From an uncultured Shewanella sp. (lineage in GTDB: Bacteria > Pseudomonadota > Gammaproteobacteria > Enterobacterales > Shewanellaceae): a stretch of 64,000 bases of DNA. The notes below the pieces were generated by a model, which saw nothing but the letters and a program-made list of their open reading frames with translations, was not told where the DNA came from and searched no databases. Below, piece by piece: positions 37,689 through 46,548 of the stretch. How positions within the stretch are numbered: position 1 is the stretch's first letter; each line of letters opens with the position of its first letter. The translations under genes and the position numbers were made by a program. The stretch spans positions 186,001-250,000 of the forward strand of contig NZ_CANMIO010000003.1 in assembly GCF_947497935.1 (NCBI RefSeq), written 5' to 3'.

Positions 37689-39062
37689 CTAAGCCAGCAT
37701 TTGGCTATGAGTTCGCTTCATAATCCACGCCATCCAAACCACCAATATCGTACTGCAGGTCGCAAGTGAGATCCAAACACCAGGCACGCCAAAGGCCCAA
37801 GCAAACACATATAAGATGGCAGCGAATAAAATCAGTTTAGCCCCAGTTAAAATTGACGCTTCTTTCGAATAGTTAATCGCTTGGAAGAATGACGCCCCCA
37901 CTAACAATAAGCCTTCCATAGGTAGGCCCCAGAAATACCAGCGCATGCCCTCTGTGGCAATTGGCGTGAGTAAAGCGTTGTCACCAGCAAAGATATACAC
38001 GAAAAGTTGTGGCACCGAATAGATGAAAATAAGCCCCAATGCTGCGCAGATTAAAGTGACTGAAAAGGCCATTTTTAGCGCCTGTTTTACTCTATCAAAG
38101 CGTTTGGCGCCAGCGTTAAAACTTAAGATAGGTTGTACACCAAAGGCGATACCTTCAAACAATAAGTAGAAGAAGGCTTCGGTATAGCTCACCACTCCAT
38201 AAGCGGCAACGTGCAATGGCGTGCCCACCGCGAGAAATGCCACATTGTGCAGTGTCAGAACCACGGTCAAGTACATGTTCATTAAAAAGCTAGGTGTACC
38301 GACACGGATGATATTAACGCAGTGATCCCACTTGAGTTTCATCTGCTCAAGGTTGATACCAATTTCAGTTCGGCTGGAAAAGAAGTGCTGTAAACACAAT
38401 GCACCTGTGACAGCCTGGGAGATCATGGTGGCTATCGCTGCCCCCATTAACCCATAGGGAAATACCACGATTAACAGCCAGTCCAGCACGGTATTGAGCA
38501 CACCACCTAAGATTAATACACAAGTCACGAATCCGGGGCGACCATCGTTACGCAGCAAAGCGGTAAACGCCATCGACACAATTGGAAATGTCCCGAAGGC
38601 AAAATACCAAAATAGATAGTCGTCTGCACTGTTTAGGATCTCCCCCTCTGCGCCAAGCATGACGAGGATATCTCTAGAAAAATAACAACCAACAAGAGTA
38701 GTGATAAAGCCTGAAATTAAGCATAAGCTAAAGGTATTACCCAATATTCGCCGAGCGATATGAGACTCATCTTGACCTTGGTGGATTGACACTAAGGCCG
38801 CACCGCCCATACCCAACGTCGCACCTATCGCGTAAAGCATCGCAGCTATCGGGTAAGCCAAGATCATGCCCGCTAAACCGACTTCTCCTAGATAATGACC
38901 AATAAACATACCATCAATAGTGACGTATATTCCCGTCACTAACATGGACAAGATAGTGGGGATACTATAGCGCCAAAATAGCTGGCTTATTGGTTCAGTG
39001 ACCATAGGTGAGTTTGTGCTATTTCGGCTGAATTCAGCCGTTGTTAGCGTCGGTTGAGTCAT
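37689..39062 (-). CDS. MATE-family multidrug/solute transporter
   Basis: A 457-residue MATE antiporter with about 12 membrane helices in two halves. Family landmarks are PISQLFWRYSIPTILSMLVTGIYVTIDGMFIG at the start and GGAALVSIHQGQ near 83; the second half begins near residue 235 and includes GIAFGVQPILSFNAGAKR. Substrate unknown. ATG at 39062 is chosen. A longer frame from TTG at 39179 reads through nine 7-bp repeats and adds a low-complexity KKQKTKN-type extension, without a ribosome site. If that upstream start were used, the gene would be phase-variable. Confidence 0.85.
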   Translation of the reverse strand: MTQPTLTTAEFSRNSTNSPMVTEPISQLFWRYSIPTILSMLVTGIYVTIDGMFIGHYLGEVGLAGMILAYPIAAMLYAIGATLGMGGAALVSIHQGQDESHIARRILGNTFSLCLISGFITTLVGCYFSRDILVMLGAEGEILNSADDYLFWYFAFGTFPIVSMAFTALLRNDGRPGFVTCVLILGGVLNTVLDWLLIVVFPYGLMGAAIATMISQAVTGALCLQHFFSSRTEIGINLEQMKLKWDHCVNIIRVGTPSFLMNMYLTVVLTLHNVAFLAVGTPLHVAAYGVVSYTEAFFYLLFEGIAFGVQPILSFNAGAKRFDRVKQALKMAFSVTLICAALGLIFIYSVPQLFVYIFAGDNALLTPIATEGMRWYFWGLPMEGLLLVGASFFQAINYSKEASILTGAKLILFAAILYVFAWAFGVPGVWISLATCSTILVVWMAWIMKRTHSQMLA

Positions 39063-39084
39063 GAGTTTTCTCTGATTATTTTTA

Positions 39085-39147
39085 TTTTTTGTTTTTTGTT
39101 TTTTGTTTTTTGTTTTTTGTTTTTTGTTTTTTGTTTTTTGTTTTTTG
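39085..39147. repeat. Nine tandem copies of the heptamer TTTTTTG
   Basis: G residues recur every 7 bases from 39091 to 39147, each preceded by six T. On the minus strand, which carries the MATE gene, the unit is CAAAAAA. The tract ends 23 bases upstream of the MATE start codon. Such slippage-prone repeats commonly vary in number; seven is not a multiple of three. Confidence 0.95.
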
Positions 39148-39246
39148 GGGTAGTTAGTATTCGCTGTTGATCGCGTCAATATTAAGTCTTATCGCTCGCC
39201 TCTAAAGCCATACAGTTTCATAAACGCTAGATTCTAGCGTCAGCCT

Positions 39247-40383
39247 CTAACCGTTAAGTTGCTTTGATATACGTAATAACGCGGATTCAAGTTCTGTGGA
39301 TTCAATTGGTGACATCGATAATAGCTCAATTCGTGAGTCCATCGCATCGTCAAGCTCTACAATTGATAACTCTCCATCGACACCATTAAAGCCAGCAATC
39401 CCCTCTTCGGTGATCATCACAGCTTTTACCCGCTCAACCTGTAGATTTTTGATTAGGGCTAGCAATAGATCAAAATCAAACTCGTAGCTTGGGTCAAACA
39501 CCCAACCACAGCTGTAAAAACCATCGCCTTGATTAGTCTTTCGCAGCAAACCGCGCTCATCAAATTGAGTATGTTGCTCAGACGATAAATCATCTACAGA
39601 CTCTGAAAAGAGTGGGCTATAGTTAATATCGATTAAACGAGGCGCTGGCACACTCTTCTCGGTTTGTCTGAAGATTTCAGGTTCAATATTTAACCTTGTT
39701 GTGTTTGCTAAAATCGCGCCTTTATGGGCCTTTTCTAACAGCGGCATAATCGAAACACTAAGCTCTACGGCCTGCTTGAGACTCCAAGGCATAATCGGCA
39801 CTCTTTCACTATCACTACTAGCTGGTTGGAGTGTAGGATCTGAGTGATTAATCATATCTAGATATTCAGATAAGTCCGATATTAAGGAGGAGGGATAACT
39901 ATCGGCTTTACTCGCCAACACAACATCAGCGACTTGCAGCTGTTGATTAAAAATCTCATGTTTGGTGTAACGGCTATCATTGAGCTTTCTCGCGTCCACC
40001 AAGGTCACACAGGCTTTCATCGCCAACACTTGTCGATAATGAGGTTGAGTTAACACCTTTAACACCTCTTTAGGATGCCCTAGCCCCGTTGGTTCAATCA
40101 GCAACCTGTCAGGCTTAGCTTTGGCTATCAGCTGATTTATCGCCACCTGCATAGGCAAGCCCGCCGCGCAACACATACAACCACCCGCCACCTCTTTGAT
40201 CTGTATTTGCTCAGAGTCAGCATCGAGTAACCCGGCATCGATACCTATCTCGCCAAATTCATTGACCAGTACGGCCCACACCTCTCCCTCAGGCTTATGC
40301 TGTAACAGAGCCTTAATTAAGGAGGTTTTACCGACACCTAAAAAACCGGTAATGACATTGGTTGGGATAATTTTCTGGATCAT
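39247..40383 (-). CDS. CobW/COG0523-family GTP-binding protein
   Basis: A G3E-family P-loop GTPase of the metallochaperone type. The 378-residue protein has Walker A in GFLGVGKTSLI (near residue 13), the metal-binding motif CMCC in EVAGGCMCCAAGLPM (near 67), the Walker B/guanine-recognition regions LLIEPTGLGHP and LASKADSYP, and a CobW C-terminal domain (about 270-375). COG0523 proteins deliver zinc, cobalt or nitrile-hydratase metals. The metal here is not identified and no Zur box was noticed. It is divergent from the pseudo-ATPase/MscS genes. Confidence 0.88.
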   Translation of the reverse strand: MIQKIIPTNVITGFLGVGKTSLIKALLQHKPEGEVWAVLVNEFGEIGIDAGLLDADSEQIQIKEVAGGCMCCAAGLPMQVAINQLIAKAKPDRLLIEPTGLGHPKEVLKVLTQPHYRQVLAMKACVTLVDARKLNDSRYTKHEIFNQQLQVADVVLASKADSYPSSLISDLSEYLDMINHSDPTLQPASSDSERVPIMPWSLKQAVELSVSIMPLLEKAHKGAILANTTRLNIEPEIFRQTEKSVPAPRLIDINYSPLFSESVDDLSSEQHTQFDERGLLRKTNQGDGFYSCGWVFDPSYEFDFDLLLALIKNLQVERVKAVMITEEGIAGFNGVDGELSIVELDDAMDSRIELLSMSPIESTELESALLRISKQLNG

Positions 40384-40561
40384 AGCTAGGCTCTATCTAT
40401 CGAGTAACCTGAGATTCTAATCGTTAATCCAATCTAATGTCACCCCAAAACCGGGAGTTAGCCGAAGTTTTATAGCTGGCTATTTTCCAATCAATCTTTA
40501 AGCCATATGCTATGCTGATTACAGGTAAATCATAGGCTTGCCAATGGAATGATAGGAAGCA

Positions 40562-42919
40562 ATGTTGAAAAAACTGATATTAAGCTTACTTTGGCTTACT
40601 GCACTAGTCATCACACCGTTTTGTTATTCACAGACTTGGTCTGATATTGATAAACCTAGCCTGACACCATCGAGCCAAGCACTCGACTCTAGTGTGAATG
40701 CACTACCCGATATTCACCTCGCAAGCCAGCGCGATCAAAGCCGGGCTGCAAACTTGCTTATACAGCTTTTTAATGAACAAGCACTGCACACGGTAAAACT
40801 AAAACAACAATTACAGGCATTTCAAAAATCTCCCTCAACAACGACTTGGCAGCAAGTTCAGCAAGTTAAACTGTCCTTAGATAATTTAAGCGCCAATAAG
40901 GCCAAATTACTCCAATACATCACTCCCAATCTCAATGATAAATACACAGGATTTGGCCCCGATGGTGTGCGCCAGATTATACTTGAAGCTCAAATTAGTG
41001 AAGCTAACGCGAGCTTTGCCTTTGTCTCGCAAGTAAGAAACCTAAAAGCCTTCGCTAACGATCTTACAGTCTCCCCCATTCCGCTGATCGTACTTATCAT
41101 CAAATCAGCTCTCGTCTTTATTGTCCTTAAGTGGTGGCTAAAAGTCGGCCCGATATTAATCGTGTCGCGACTCGATAAAACGAAAATGGCTCGCCTCAAA
41201 CGAGAACCTATTAGTAACATTTTTTGGCGCTACCTCAATAAAGTACACATTGTTATCGCTTGGTTCATTGCTGCCTCTGTATTGCTCAACTTATTTGCTC
41301 GCCTACCTGGACTTGGCAATATCAGCTACCTAAGCGTTGTGGTTTATTGGGCATTTAGCGCTGCGATTATTATCCGCCTTATCAACGAATTTACCGCTCA
41401 CCATAGCCGCTATAACAACCAATCTGAAATTGTTGAGCTTAGGGTCAAAACGGTAAAGTATTGGATATGGTTATTTATGGTGTCTGGGATCATTCTCAAA
41501 ACTACAGAGATGAGTGTTTATCAAGGAGCCATTTACGCCTGGGTGAAGACATTTATCGGGCTTGCCCTACTCATCTTACTGATTAAAACCTTAAGAGATT
41601 GGCGTCAAATCATCTTCAACCAGTTGAAGCAAAATGATGATCACCCCAATTACATCAAGTGGGCGATCAAAAATGAAAACAATTGGTTATTTTCTCCTGT
41701 GGCAACCTTACTTGGGGTTTTTAGGCTGTTTAACCAAAGAGCCTTTCAAGAGTTATTTAATAATCTCTCTCGCTATCAAAGCTTTAAGCATGCATTAGCC
41801 TACTTCTTTAGAGTTGAAGTAGCCAAGCAGAGCCAAGCAGATAAAGAAAATACCAATATGGTTCGTGTTAAAGGTGACGAAGCCTTTTTGTATGTGATGC
41901 CAGGCCATGAGGAGAGTGAGCTTGTGCAAGAGTATGCTAAGACCGAGCTCGATGAGCTCGCGCGCTACGTTCTAGCCCCAGTTCCGGCATTAGCTTTAGT
42001 CTATTCAGAGCGAGGCTTAGGGCTAACCACACTATTTAAACGCCTACTACACAGTGCCAACTCAGAGCATGCTATTTATTTAAGCTGTCCATACGGTGGT
42101 TATTCACCACTGATCCAACAGCTCAATATTGCCTTAGGACTTGAAGAAGATGGTAATGAAGCAGCCCTTATTCAACACTTGCGACAATCTGAGCAGCGAT
42201 ACATTGTTTGTATCGATAATTGCCAACGATTAGTTAGCCCTAAAGTTGCTGGGTTAACCGATCTGATGAAAATCACTAAACTGCTACGCCGCGGCCGTAA
42301 TCAACATGGCGCGGTTTTAGGGATGGAACAGTCGGCTTGGCGCTTTATCGACCGCGCAAGAGGCGAGCGCTTACTATTTGATAAAGTCATTGCCATGCCA
42401 CGTTGGAATGAGAAACAAATTGCCACCTTGCTAAGTAGCCGTATCACTATTGAAGGTGAGTATGGATTAAGCTTTGAAGGACTCAAATTACCTAAGCAAT
42501 GGGATGAACAAGATCTCAGTGAGCAACAGCGAGCCGAACAAGGTTTCTACCGTATTTTATGGGACTACTCCGACGGTAACCCAACAGTTGCATTGCGGTT
42601 CTTTAGAATGTCACTTAATAAAGATAAAACCAGTGGCAAGGTGTTTGTCAGAATATTTACAGCACCTGACGCAAAAGAACTAGAAAACATGCCTAAGCCA
42701 ATGCTAGCGGTATTACGCGCCATCGTGCAGTTGGAAGTTGCTTCAGCGGAAGAACTGTCGGATTGTACTCAACTTGGATTCTCCGAGGTGTTAAATACAC
42801 TGCGTTATTTTCAAAACCGTGGCTTTGTGGAGTTAGTGGATGATAAGGCAAGGATTTCTGCACACTGGTTTAGATACATAACCAATACACTGCACAATCA
42901 ACACTTATTGGTGAAATAG
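40562..42919 (+). CDS. Membrane protein with pseudo-P-loop ATPase domain, partner of MscS
   Basis: I do not recognise a named family. The 785-residue protein has a signal peptide (1-23), a helical periplasmic part (25-170), and about five membrane helices (roughly 172-192, 228-246, 255-272, 300-315, 325-342). A cytoplasmic AAA/STAND-like domain lies at about 465-600 and a winged-helix-like C-terminus near 705-775. The expected Walker A region reads SERGLGLTT (482-490), with Leu at 488 where Lys should be. Walker B reads IVCIDN, with Asn in place of Glu. ATP hydrolysis is therefore doubtful. The next gene, an MscS channel, starts on the base after this stop codon, so the pair probably works together. 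Confidence 0.72.
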   Translation: MLKKLILSLLWLTALVITPFCYSQTWSDIDKPSLTPSSQALDSSVNALPDIHLASQRDQSRAANLLIQLFNEQALHTVKLKQQLQAFQKSPSTTTWQQVQQVKLSLDNLSANKAKLLQYITPNLNDKYTGFGPDGVRQIILEAQISEANASFAFVSQVRNLKAFANDLTVSPIPLIVLIIKSALVFIVLKWWLKVGPILIVSRLDKTKMARLKREPISNIFWRYLNKVHIVIAWFIAASVLLNLFARLPGLGNISYLSVVVYWAFSAAIIIRLINEFTAHHSRYNNQSEIVELRVKTVKYWIWLFMVSGIILKTTEMSVYQGAIYAWVKTFIGLALLILLIKTLRDWRQIIFNQLKQNDDHPNYIKWAIKNENNWLFSPVATLLGVFRLFNQRAFQELFNNLSRYQSFKHALAYFFRVEVAKQSQADKENTNMVRVKGDEAFLYVMPGHEESELVQEYAKTELDELARYVLAPVPALALVYSERGLGLTTLFKRLLHSANSEHAIYLSCPYGGYSPLIQQLNIALGLEEDGNEAALIQHLRQSEQRYIVCIDNCQRLVSPKVAGLTDLMKITKLLRRGRNQHGAVLGMEQSAWRFIDRARGERLLFDKVIAMPRWNEKQIATLLSSRITIEGEYGLSFEGLKLPKQWDEQDLSEQQRAEQGFYRILWDYSDGNPTVALRFFRMSLNKDKTSGKVFVRIFTAPDAKELENMPKPMLAVLRAIVQLEVASAEELSDCTQLGFSEVLNTLRYFQNRGFVELVDDKARISAHWFRYITNTLHNQHLLVK

Positions 42920-43822
42920 ATGAAAGACTCTCTGCAATTACCCCGCGTAATCGGATTAGCTGTACTTTGTATCGCCATGCCAACAGGGGCTGAAACCACA
43001 ACAGCAAACTTAGACAGTCTCACAGAGATTGCCAGCCTGATCCGCTGGAGTGGCGTATTCATGTCGTTGATTGTGGTATTTATTGCCTGGTTAATGCTTA
43101 AATTTACTCAAAACCTGGTCGACTCTATCGGTGGCCAGTTTGCCCAGCGACGTATGCTTGCCCAAAAGCTGCAATCCTTCTTTCAATTCTTTGTCTATAT
43201 GACCGCGGGGATCTCGGTGTTTATGCTGAGCTTTAGGGTCGATGATAGAGTGCTTACCCTTATTGGTGGCACCTTAGCGGTATCTGTCGGCTTTGCGATG
43301 AAAGATCTGGCTGCATCCTTTATTGCTGGGCTCACTGTCATGATAGACAGACCCTTTCAAGTCGGCGATAGAGTGACATTTGAAGGCCATTACGGCGATA
43401 TCGTCACCATAGGACTACGCTCCGTCAGAATGTGTACTTTAACTGATGACATTATTACCATTCCCAACAGCAAGTTTCTAAGCGATGTGGTTGTTAGTGG
43501 TAACTATGGCGCTTTAGATATGCAGGTGGTGATCCCCTTCCATGTCGCGCTGGACCAAGACCTTACTTTAGCCAGTGACATCATTCGTGAAGCTGCAGCA
43601 TCGAGCCGCTATATCCACCTGCCAAAACCCATTGTGGTACTTGTGAAGCAAGATATTAGTGATAATTACTTCGCGATTAAGCTTACGCTTAAAGCCTACG
43701 TGCTAGATATCAAATATGAAAAACTATTTGAAACAGACATTACCCTGAGGGTTATGCAGGAGTTTAAAAAGCAGAATATCTGCCCGCCAACCATTATGCA
43801 AAGCACCAAGATATACCGTTAA
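42920..43822 (+). CDS. MscS-family mechanosensitive channel
   Basis: A small-conductance-type channel that would relieve turgor on hypo-osmotic shock. The 300-residue protein has a short N-terminal hydrophobic segment (about 8-22), a helix near 40-60, another near 85-105, and the pore-lining TM3 at about 112-140 (LIGGTLAVSVGFAMKDLAASFIAGL). The beta domain follows with RPFQVGDRVTFEGHYGDIVTIGLRSVRM and TIPNSKFLSDVVVSGNYG, then the C-terminal cytoplasmic part. The ATG immediately follows the TAG of the upstream pseudo-ATPase gene, implying translational coupling. Confidence 0.93.
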   Translation: MKDSLQLPRVIGLAVLCIAMPTGAETTTANLDSLTEIASLIRWSGVFMSLIVVFIAWLMLKFTQNLVDSIGGQFAQRRMLAQKLQSFFQFFVYMTAGISVFMLSFRVDDRVLTLIGGTLAVSVGFAMKDLAASFIAGLTVMIDRPFQVGDRVTFEGHYGDIVTIGLRSVRMCTLTDDIITIPNSKFLSDVVVSGNYGALDMQVVIPFHVALDQDLTLASDIIREAAASSRYIHLPKPIVVLVKQDISDNYFAIKLTLKAYVLDIKYEKLFETDITLRVMQEFKKQNICPPTIMQSTKIYR

Positions 43823-43877
43823 AAGGACTCATGAGCCGCACTAACGACGCAGTATTAGCCAGCAAACTGATACAGAG

Positions 43878-44213
43878 CTATTTAAGGTAATGCGTATCGA
43901 TATAATCGCACCACAGATCTGAGTCTAATTCTGGTAGTTCATTATTGCCTCTGATCCCCAGTCTAAACTCTACCACTGAGCGCCACTCTAACGAGCCAAG
44001 ATCGGGTCCGTGTCCATGACCATCACCAGTGATAATTTGTTGTGCCGCTTTTTCAAACCAAGCAGGTTCACAAGCTTGAATGTCTGGCCGTTCATAAACA
44101 CTCTTATCATTCACGCTAATCGCTTTTTCAGTCGTATCTTTTGGGACTATTTGCGCACATCCACAAAACAGCACCACCACAACAATGCTAGCCACACCAT
44201 AGATTTTATTCAC
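43878..44213 (-). CDS. Small lipoprotein of unknown function
   Basis: A 111-residue predicted lipoprotein. The start is GTG at 44213, with GGAG 9 bases upstream; a longer frame to 44264 adds an unlikely N-terminus. The signal segment VNKIYGVASIVVVVLFCGC ends in the lipobox FCGC, so Cys19 would be acylated. The mature part contains QACEPAWFEKAAQQIITGDGHGHGPDLGSLEW and a final CDYIDTHYL with Cys residues that may form a disulfide. It converges on the MscS gene. No characterised family recognised, though the pattern resembles small Shewanella lipoproteins. Confidence 0.65.
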   Translation of the reverse strand: MNKIYGVASIVVVVLFCGCAQIVPKDTTEKAISVNDKSVYERPDIQACEPAWFEKAAQQIITGDGHGHGPDLGSLEWRSVVEFRLGIRGNNELPELDSDLWCDYIDTHYLK

Positions 44214-44524
44214 TGAAATCGACTCCAAATTAATTAATAACGATAACACTATCAAATCATGCACATTTTAAGGAGGAATTAAAGTACAACTAAATACCTC
44301 CTAAATGCTTTCTAAATAAAAACAACGCAAAACACCACCAAGCAACAAGACCAAAACACGCAGACAACACACCAGCATCATCACCGCAAAGAGTGGTGAC
44401 AATTCAAACACATAGTCACTCAATCATCCAAGATTTATGTTCATCCTATATACACCTGTATAGAATATCATCGAAGCTCAACTAAATGAGCTCGTTATTA
44501 TAATTATTATTGATGGGTCAAAAT

Positions 44525-45943
44525 ATGAAATTTCTAAAAACTGCCGCTGCGGCTGCAATCACTGTTGCGTTATTAGCAGGATGTAATGACGAAACCAATA
44601 ACTACCACCCAACTGAGCCAACACCAGATCCTATTGAGCCAGTAGAGAGAGACGGTCGCTTTGCCGCGTATAACTTATCATTCGATCGTACAAGCTTTGA
44701 GCAGCTTGTTAGTGAGATGACACTAACAGCTGAAGAGCAAGACGCATTAATGGGTAAGTGGTTCGACGGAACCTTAACTGATACAGAAAAAGAAGTTGCA
44801 GAAAAAGTTATTCAAATCCGTAACGTTGCAGCTGTAATTCAAACAGAGCGCCCAGCTGTATTGATGATGGGAGAATTCAACAACGACGGTATAGGTGAAA
44901 ACCAAGATGCCATGGTGGGCTTCCGTCTTAACTACTTGTCTGTACCGCAAAATGGCTTGGGTGCGACATCTGATGAAAAGAAGATGCTTGAGCCGATCCA
45001 ATTTGGTTACTCTGAGACATTCGCCACTAACACTGGTTTACTTAGCGAGTTTGACTTAGATCGTGACGGCAAGATTGCCTTACCTGGTGATGCTTGGGGC
45101 TTTGGCTTCTATCACGGTCAATACGCATTTGGCCTGATCTCAATGTACCCAATCGACACAACCAATATCCGTACTTTCCAAAACTTCAAATGGAAAGATA
45201 TGCCGGGCGCAACCAATCCAACTATCGTTAATTGCGATGATGAGAACAATCCGATTCCTGCAGGCATGAAGTGTGGCGATGAATGGTACTCAGCAGAAGC
45301 TTGGGCTGAAAAGCCACTTTCTTCAAAGAACCATGTTGATGTGCCAGTATTCGTCCCCACATCAGATGGCGGAACTCAAACTGTTCACCTGTTAATGTCA
45401 CACCCTACACCACCAGTATTCGATACAGTAACGAAGAACAACGTACTGCTAAATAGCGCAGAAGTCGCTTTTTGGGATGACTATGTATCAGGTTCAGATT
45501 ACATGTATGACGACAAAGGTCTACAAGGTGGTTTAGCTGACGACGCATCATTTATGATTATGGGCGACCTTAACGCTGATCCTAACGATGGCGATGGTAA
45601 AGTTGAAACGATTGCTAAGCTACTAGCCAACGACCACATCAACACTCATGCAACACTGGGTGTTTACGCTCCTAGCAGCTTAGGTGCTGATGAGTGCTTT
45701 ACGAATGGCGAATGTGGTGACTGGGGAACTGGCAGCCCACAGTATGTAACAAGTACATTTGGACTACGTGTTGATTACGTTATGCCATCAAGTGACCTAA
45801 ACATCACTGACTCAGGTGTATTCTGGCCAGCCACCTTCGAAGAGGGTCGTCTACTAATGAATGATGAGCGTGTAGGTAAGTATGGTGACGGCAAAGATAT
45901 CTCATCTGATCACCGCCTTGTTTGGGTTAAAGCTGAATTCTAA
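44525..45943 (+). CDS. Lipoprotein endonuclease/exonuclease/phosphatase-family protein
   Basis: A 472-residue lipoprotein: signal MKFLKTAAAAAITVALLAGC with lipobox LAGC, a Pro/Thr/Glu-rich linker (about 25-45), and a domain of the EEP fold (as in DNase I). Catalytic-fold landmarks are MGEFNNDGIG near residue 118, IMGDLNADPND near 350, LRVDYVMPSS near 420, and SSDHRLVWV at the end; the paired Asp-His of the last motif is present. It may hydrolyse extracellular DNA or phosphate esters. ATG at 44525 is preferred over upstream in-frame starts at 44510 and 44513, because it gives a normal lipoprotein signal. Ribosome site weak. Confidence 0.82.
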   Translation: MKFLKTAAAAAITVALLAGCNDETNNYHPTEPTPDPIEPVERDGRFAAYNLSFDRTSFEQLVSEMTLTAEEQDALMGKWFDGTLTDTEKEVAEKVIQIRNVAAVIQTERPAVLMMGEFNNDGIGENQDAMVGFRLNYLSVPQNGLGATSDEKKMLEPIQFGYSETFATNTGLLSEFDLDRDGKIALPGDAWGFGFYHGQYAFGLISMYPIDTTNIRTFQNFKWKDMPGATNPTIVNCDDENNPIPAGMKCGDEWYSAEAWAEKPLSSKNHVDVPVFVPTSDGGTQTVHLLMSHPTPPVFDTVTKNNVLLNSAEVAFWDDYVSGSDYMYDDKGLQGGLADDASFMIMGDLNADPNDGDGKVETIAKLLANDHINTHATLGVYAPSSLGADECFTNGECGDWGTGSPQYVTSTFGLRVDYVMPSSDLNITDSGVFWPATFEEGRLLMNDERVGKYGDGKDISSDHRLVWVKAEF

Positions 45944-45998
45944 TTGATTCAGCCATTACAGATATACTTGTAATGGCAAACCAAATGAGTAATAAATT

Positions 45999-46034
45999 AG
46001 CGTTCAGTACAATTTATTTACTGAACGCTTTTTT
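45999..46034 (+). terminator. Terminator of the EEP lipoprotein gene
   Basis: AGCGTTCAGTA and TACTGAACGCT form an 11-bp stem around a 9-base loop, followed by five T residues. It may also act on the convergent small gene. Confidence 0.88.
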
Positions 46035-46047
46035 ATCGGATTAGAGA

Positions 46048-46395
46048 TTAAACTGAAAATTGCATCGATGAGTTAAAACAGATGACGGGTTCGATGTCTG
46101 TATAAGGCTCGTTCACCCAACACTCAAGTCTAAATTTCTCATAAACTTCTCGAAATGGCGTATGGTCCAGTGTCGACTCATCGAGCATTATTTTCGAAAA
46201 GTCTTCAGACTTAATGACGATATAAACAGACTCATATTCAGCGGAGGATTCAAAGAAAACACTGTCCCAGTAGTACCCTTTTTGATCCATTTCTCCCTTA
46301 GGGTATTGGATATTTTCACGCATATAGCAGATCAAATCATCTAGCTTTTCTCTTGCTCCTAACTTGAGTTTAATTTTAAGTAATTTAGATTCCAT
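46048..46395 (-). CDS. Small cytoplasmic protein, DUF6176-like
   Basis: A 115-residue protein without signal or membrane segment. It begins MESKLLKIKLKLGAREKLDDLICYMREN, contains ESVYIVIKSEDFSKIM near residue 56, and ends VICFNSSMQFSV. The alternating strand/helix pattern and an opening that concerns a regulated length or angle resemble DUF6176, but this family assignment is tentative. Function unknown. It sits between an EEP lipoprotein gene and rhlE, transcribed with neither clearly. Confidence 0.55.
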   Translation of the reverse strand: MESKLLKIKLKLGAREKLDDLICYMRENIQYPKGEMDQKGYYWDSVFFESSAEYESVYIVIKSEDFSKIMLDESTLDHTPFREVYEKFRLECWVNEPYTDIEPVICFNSSMQFSV

Positions 46396-46484
46396 TCATT
46401 CCTCATCGAAAGCACTGACACTTAGCTTTATATTTAATTTCCTGCGTACCTTTGCAGGTAAAAAGACTGACTTTACCCCATAAA

Positions 46485-46519
46485 AAAGTGAACATGCTAA
46501 CAGTAGCTATGTTCACTTT
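46485..46519 (-). terminator. Terminator of rhlE
   Basis: AAAGTGAACAT and ATGTTCACTTT form an 11-bp stem with a 13-base loop. On the minus strand six T residues follow, about 30 bp beyond the rhlE stop. Confidence 0.85.
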
Positions 46520-46548
46520 ATTTAGATAGGTATGACTCAATTTATACG

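Noticed and set aside
39085..39147. Possible CRISPR or satellite array
   Set aside because: The 7-bp units are contiguous without spacers, so this is a simple sequence repeat, not a CRISPR array.
39063..39179. N-terminal extension of the MATE protein through the heptamer repeat
   Set aside because: The KKQKTKN-type extension lacks a ribosome site and is not MATE-like. The ATG at 39062 gives a normal N-terminus; the alternative is retained only as a phase-variation hypothesis.
43831..43890. A 19-codon frame after the MscS gene, preceded by AAAGGA
   Set aside because: The ribosome site is suggestive, but the peptide is tiny, has no recognised pattern, and overlaps the end of the convergent lipoprotein gene.
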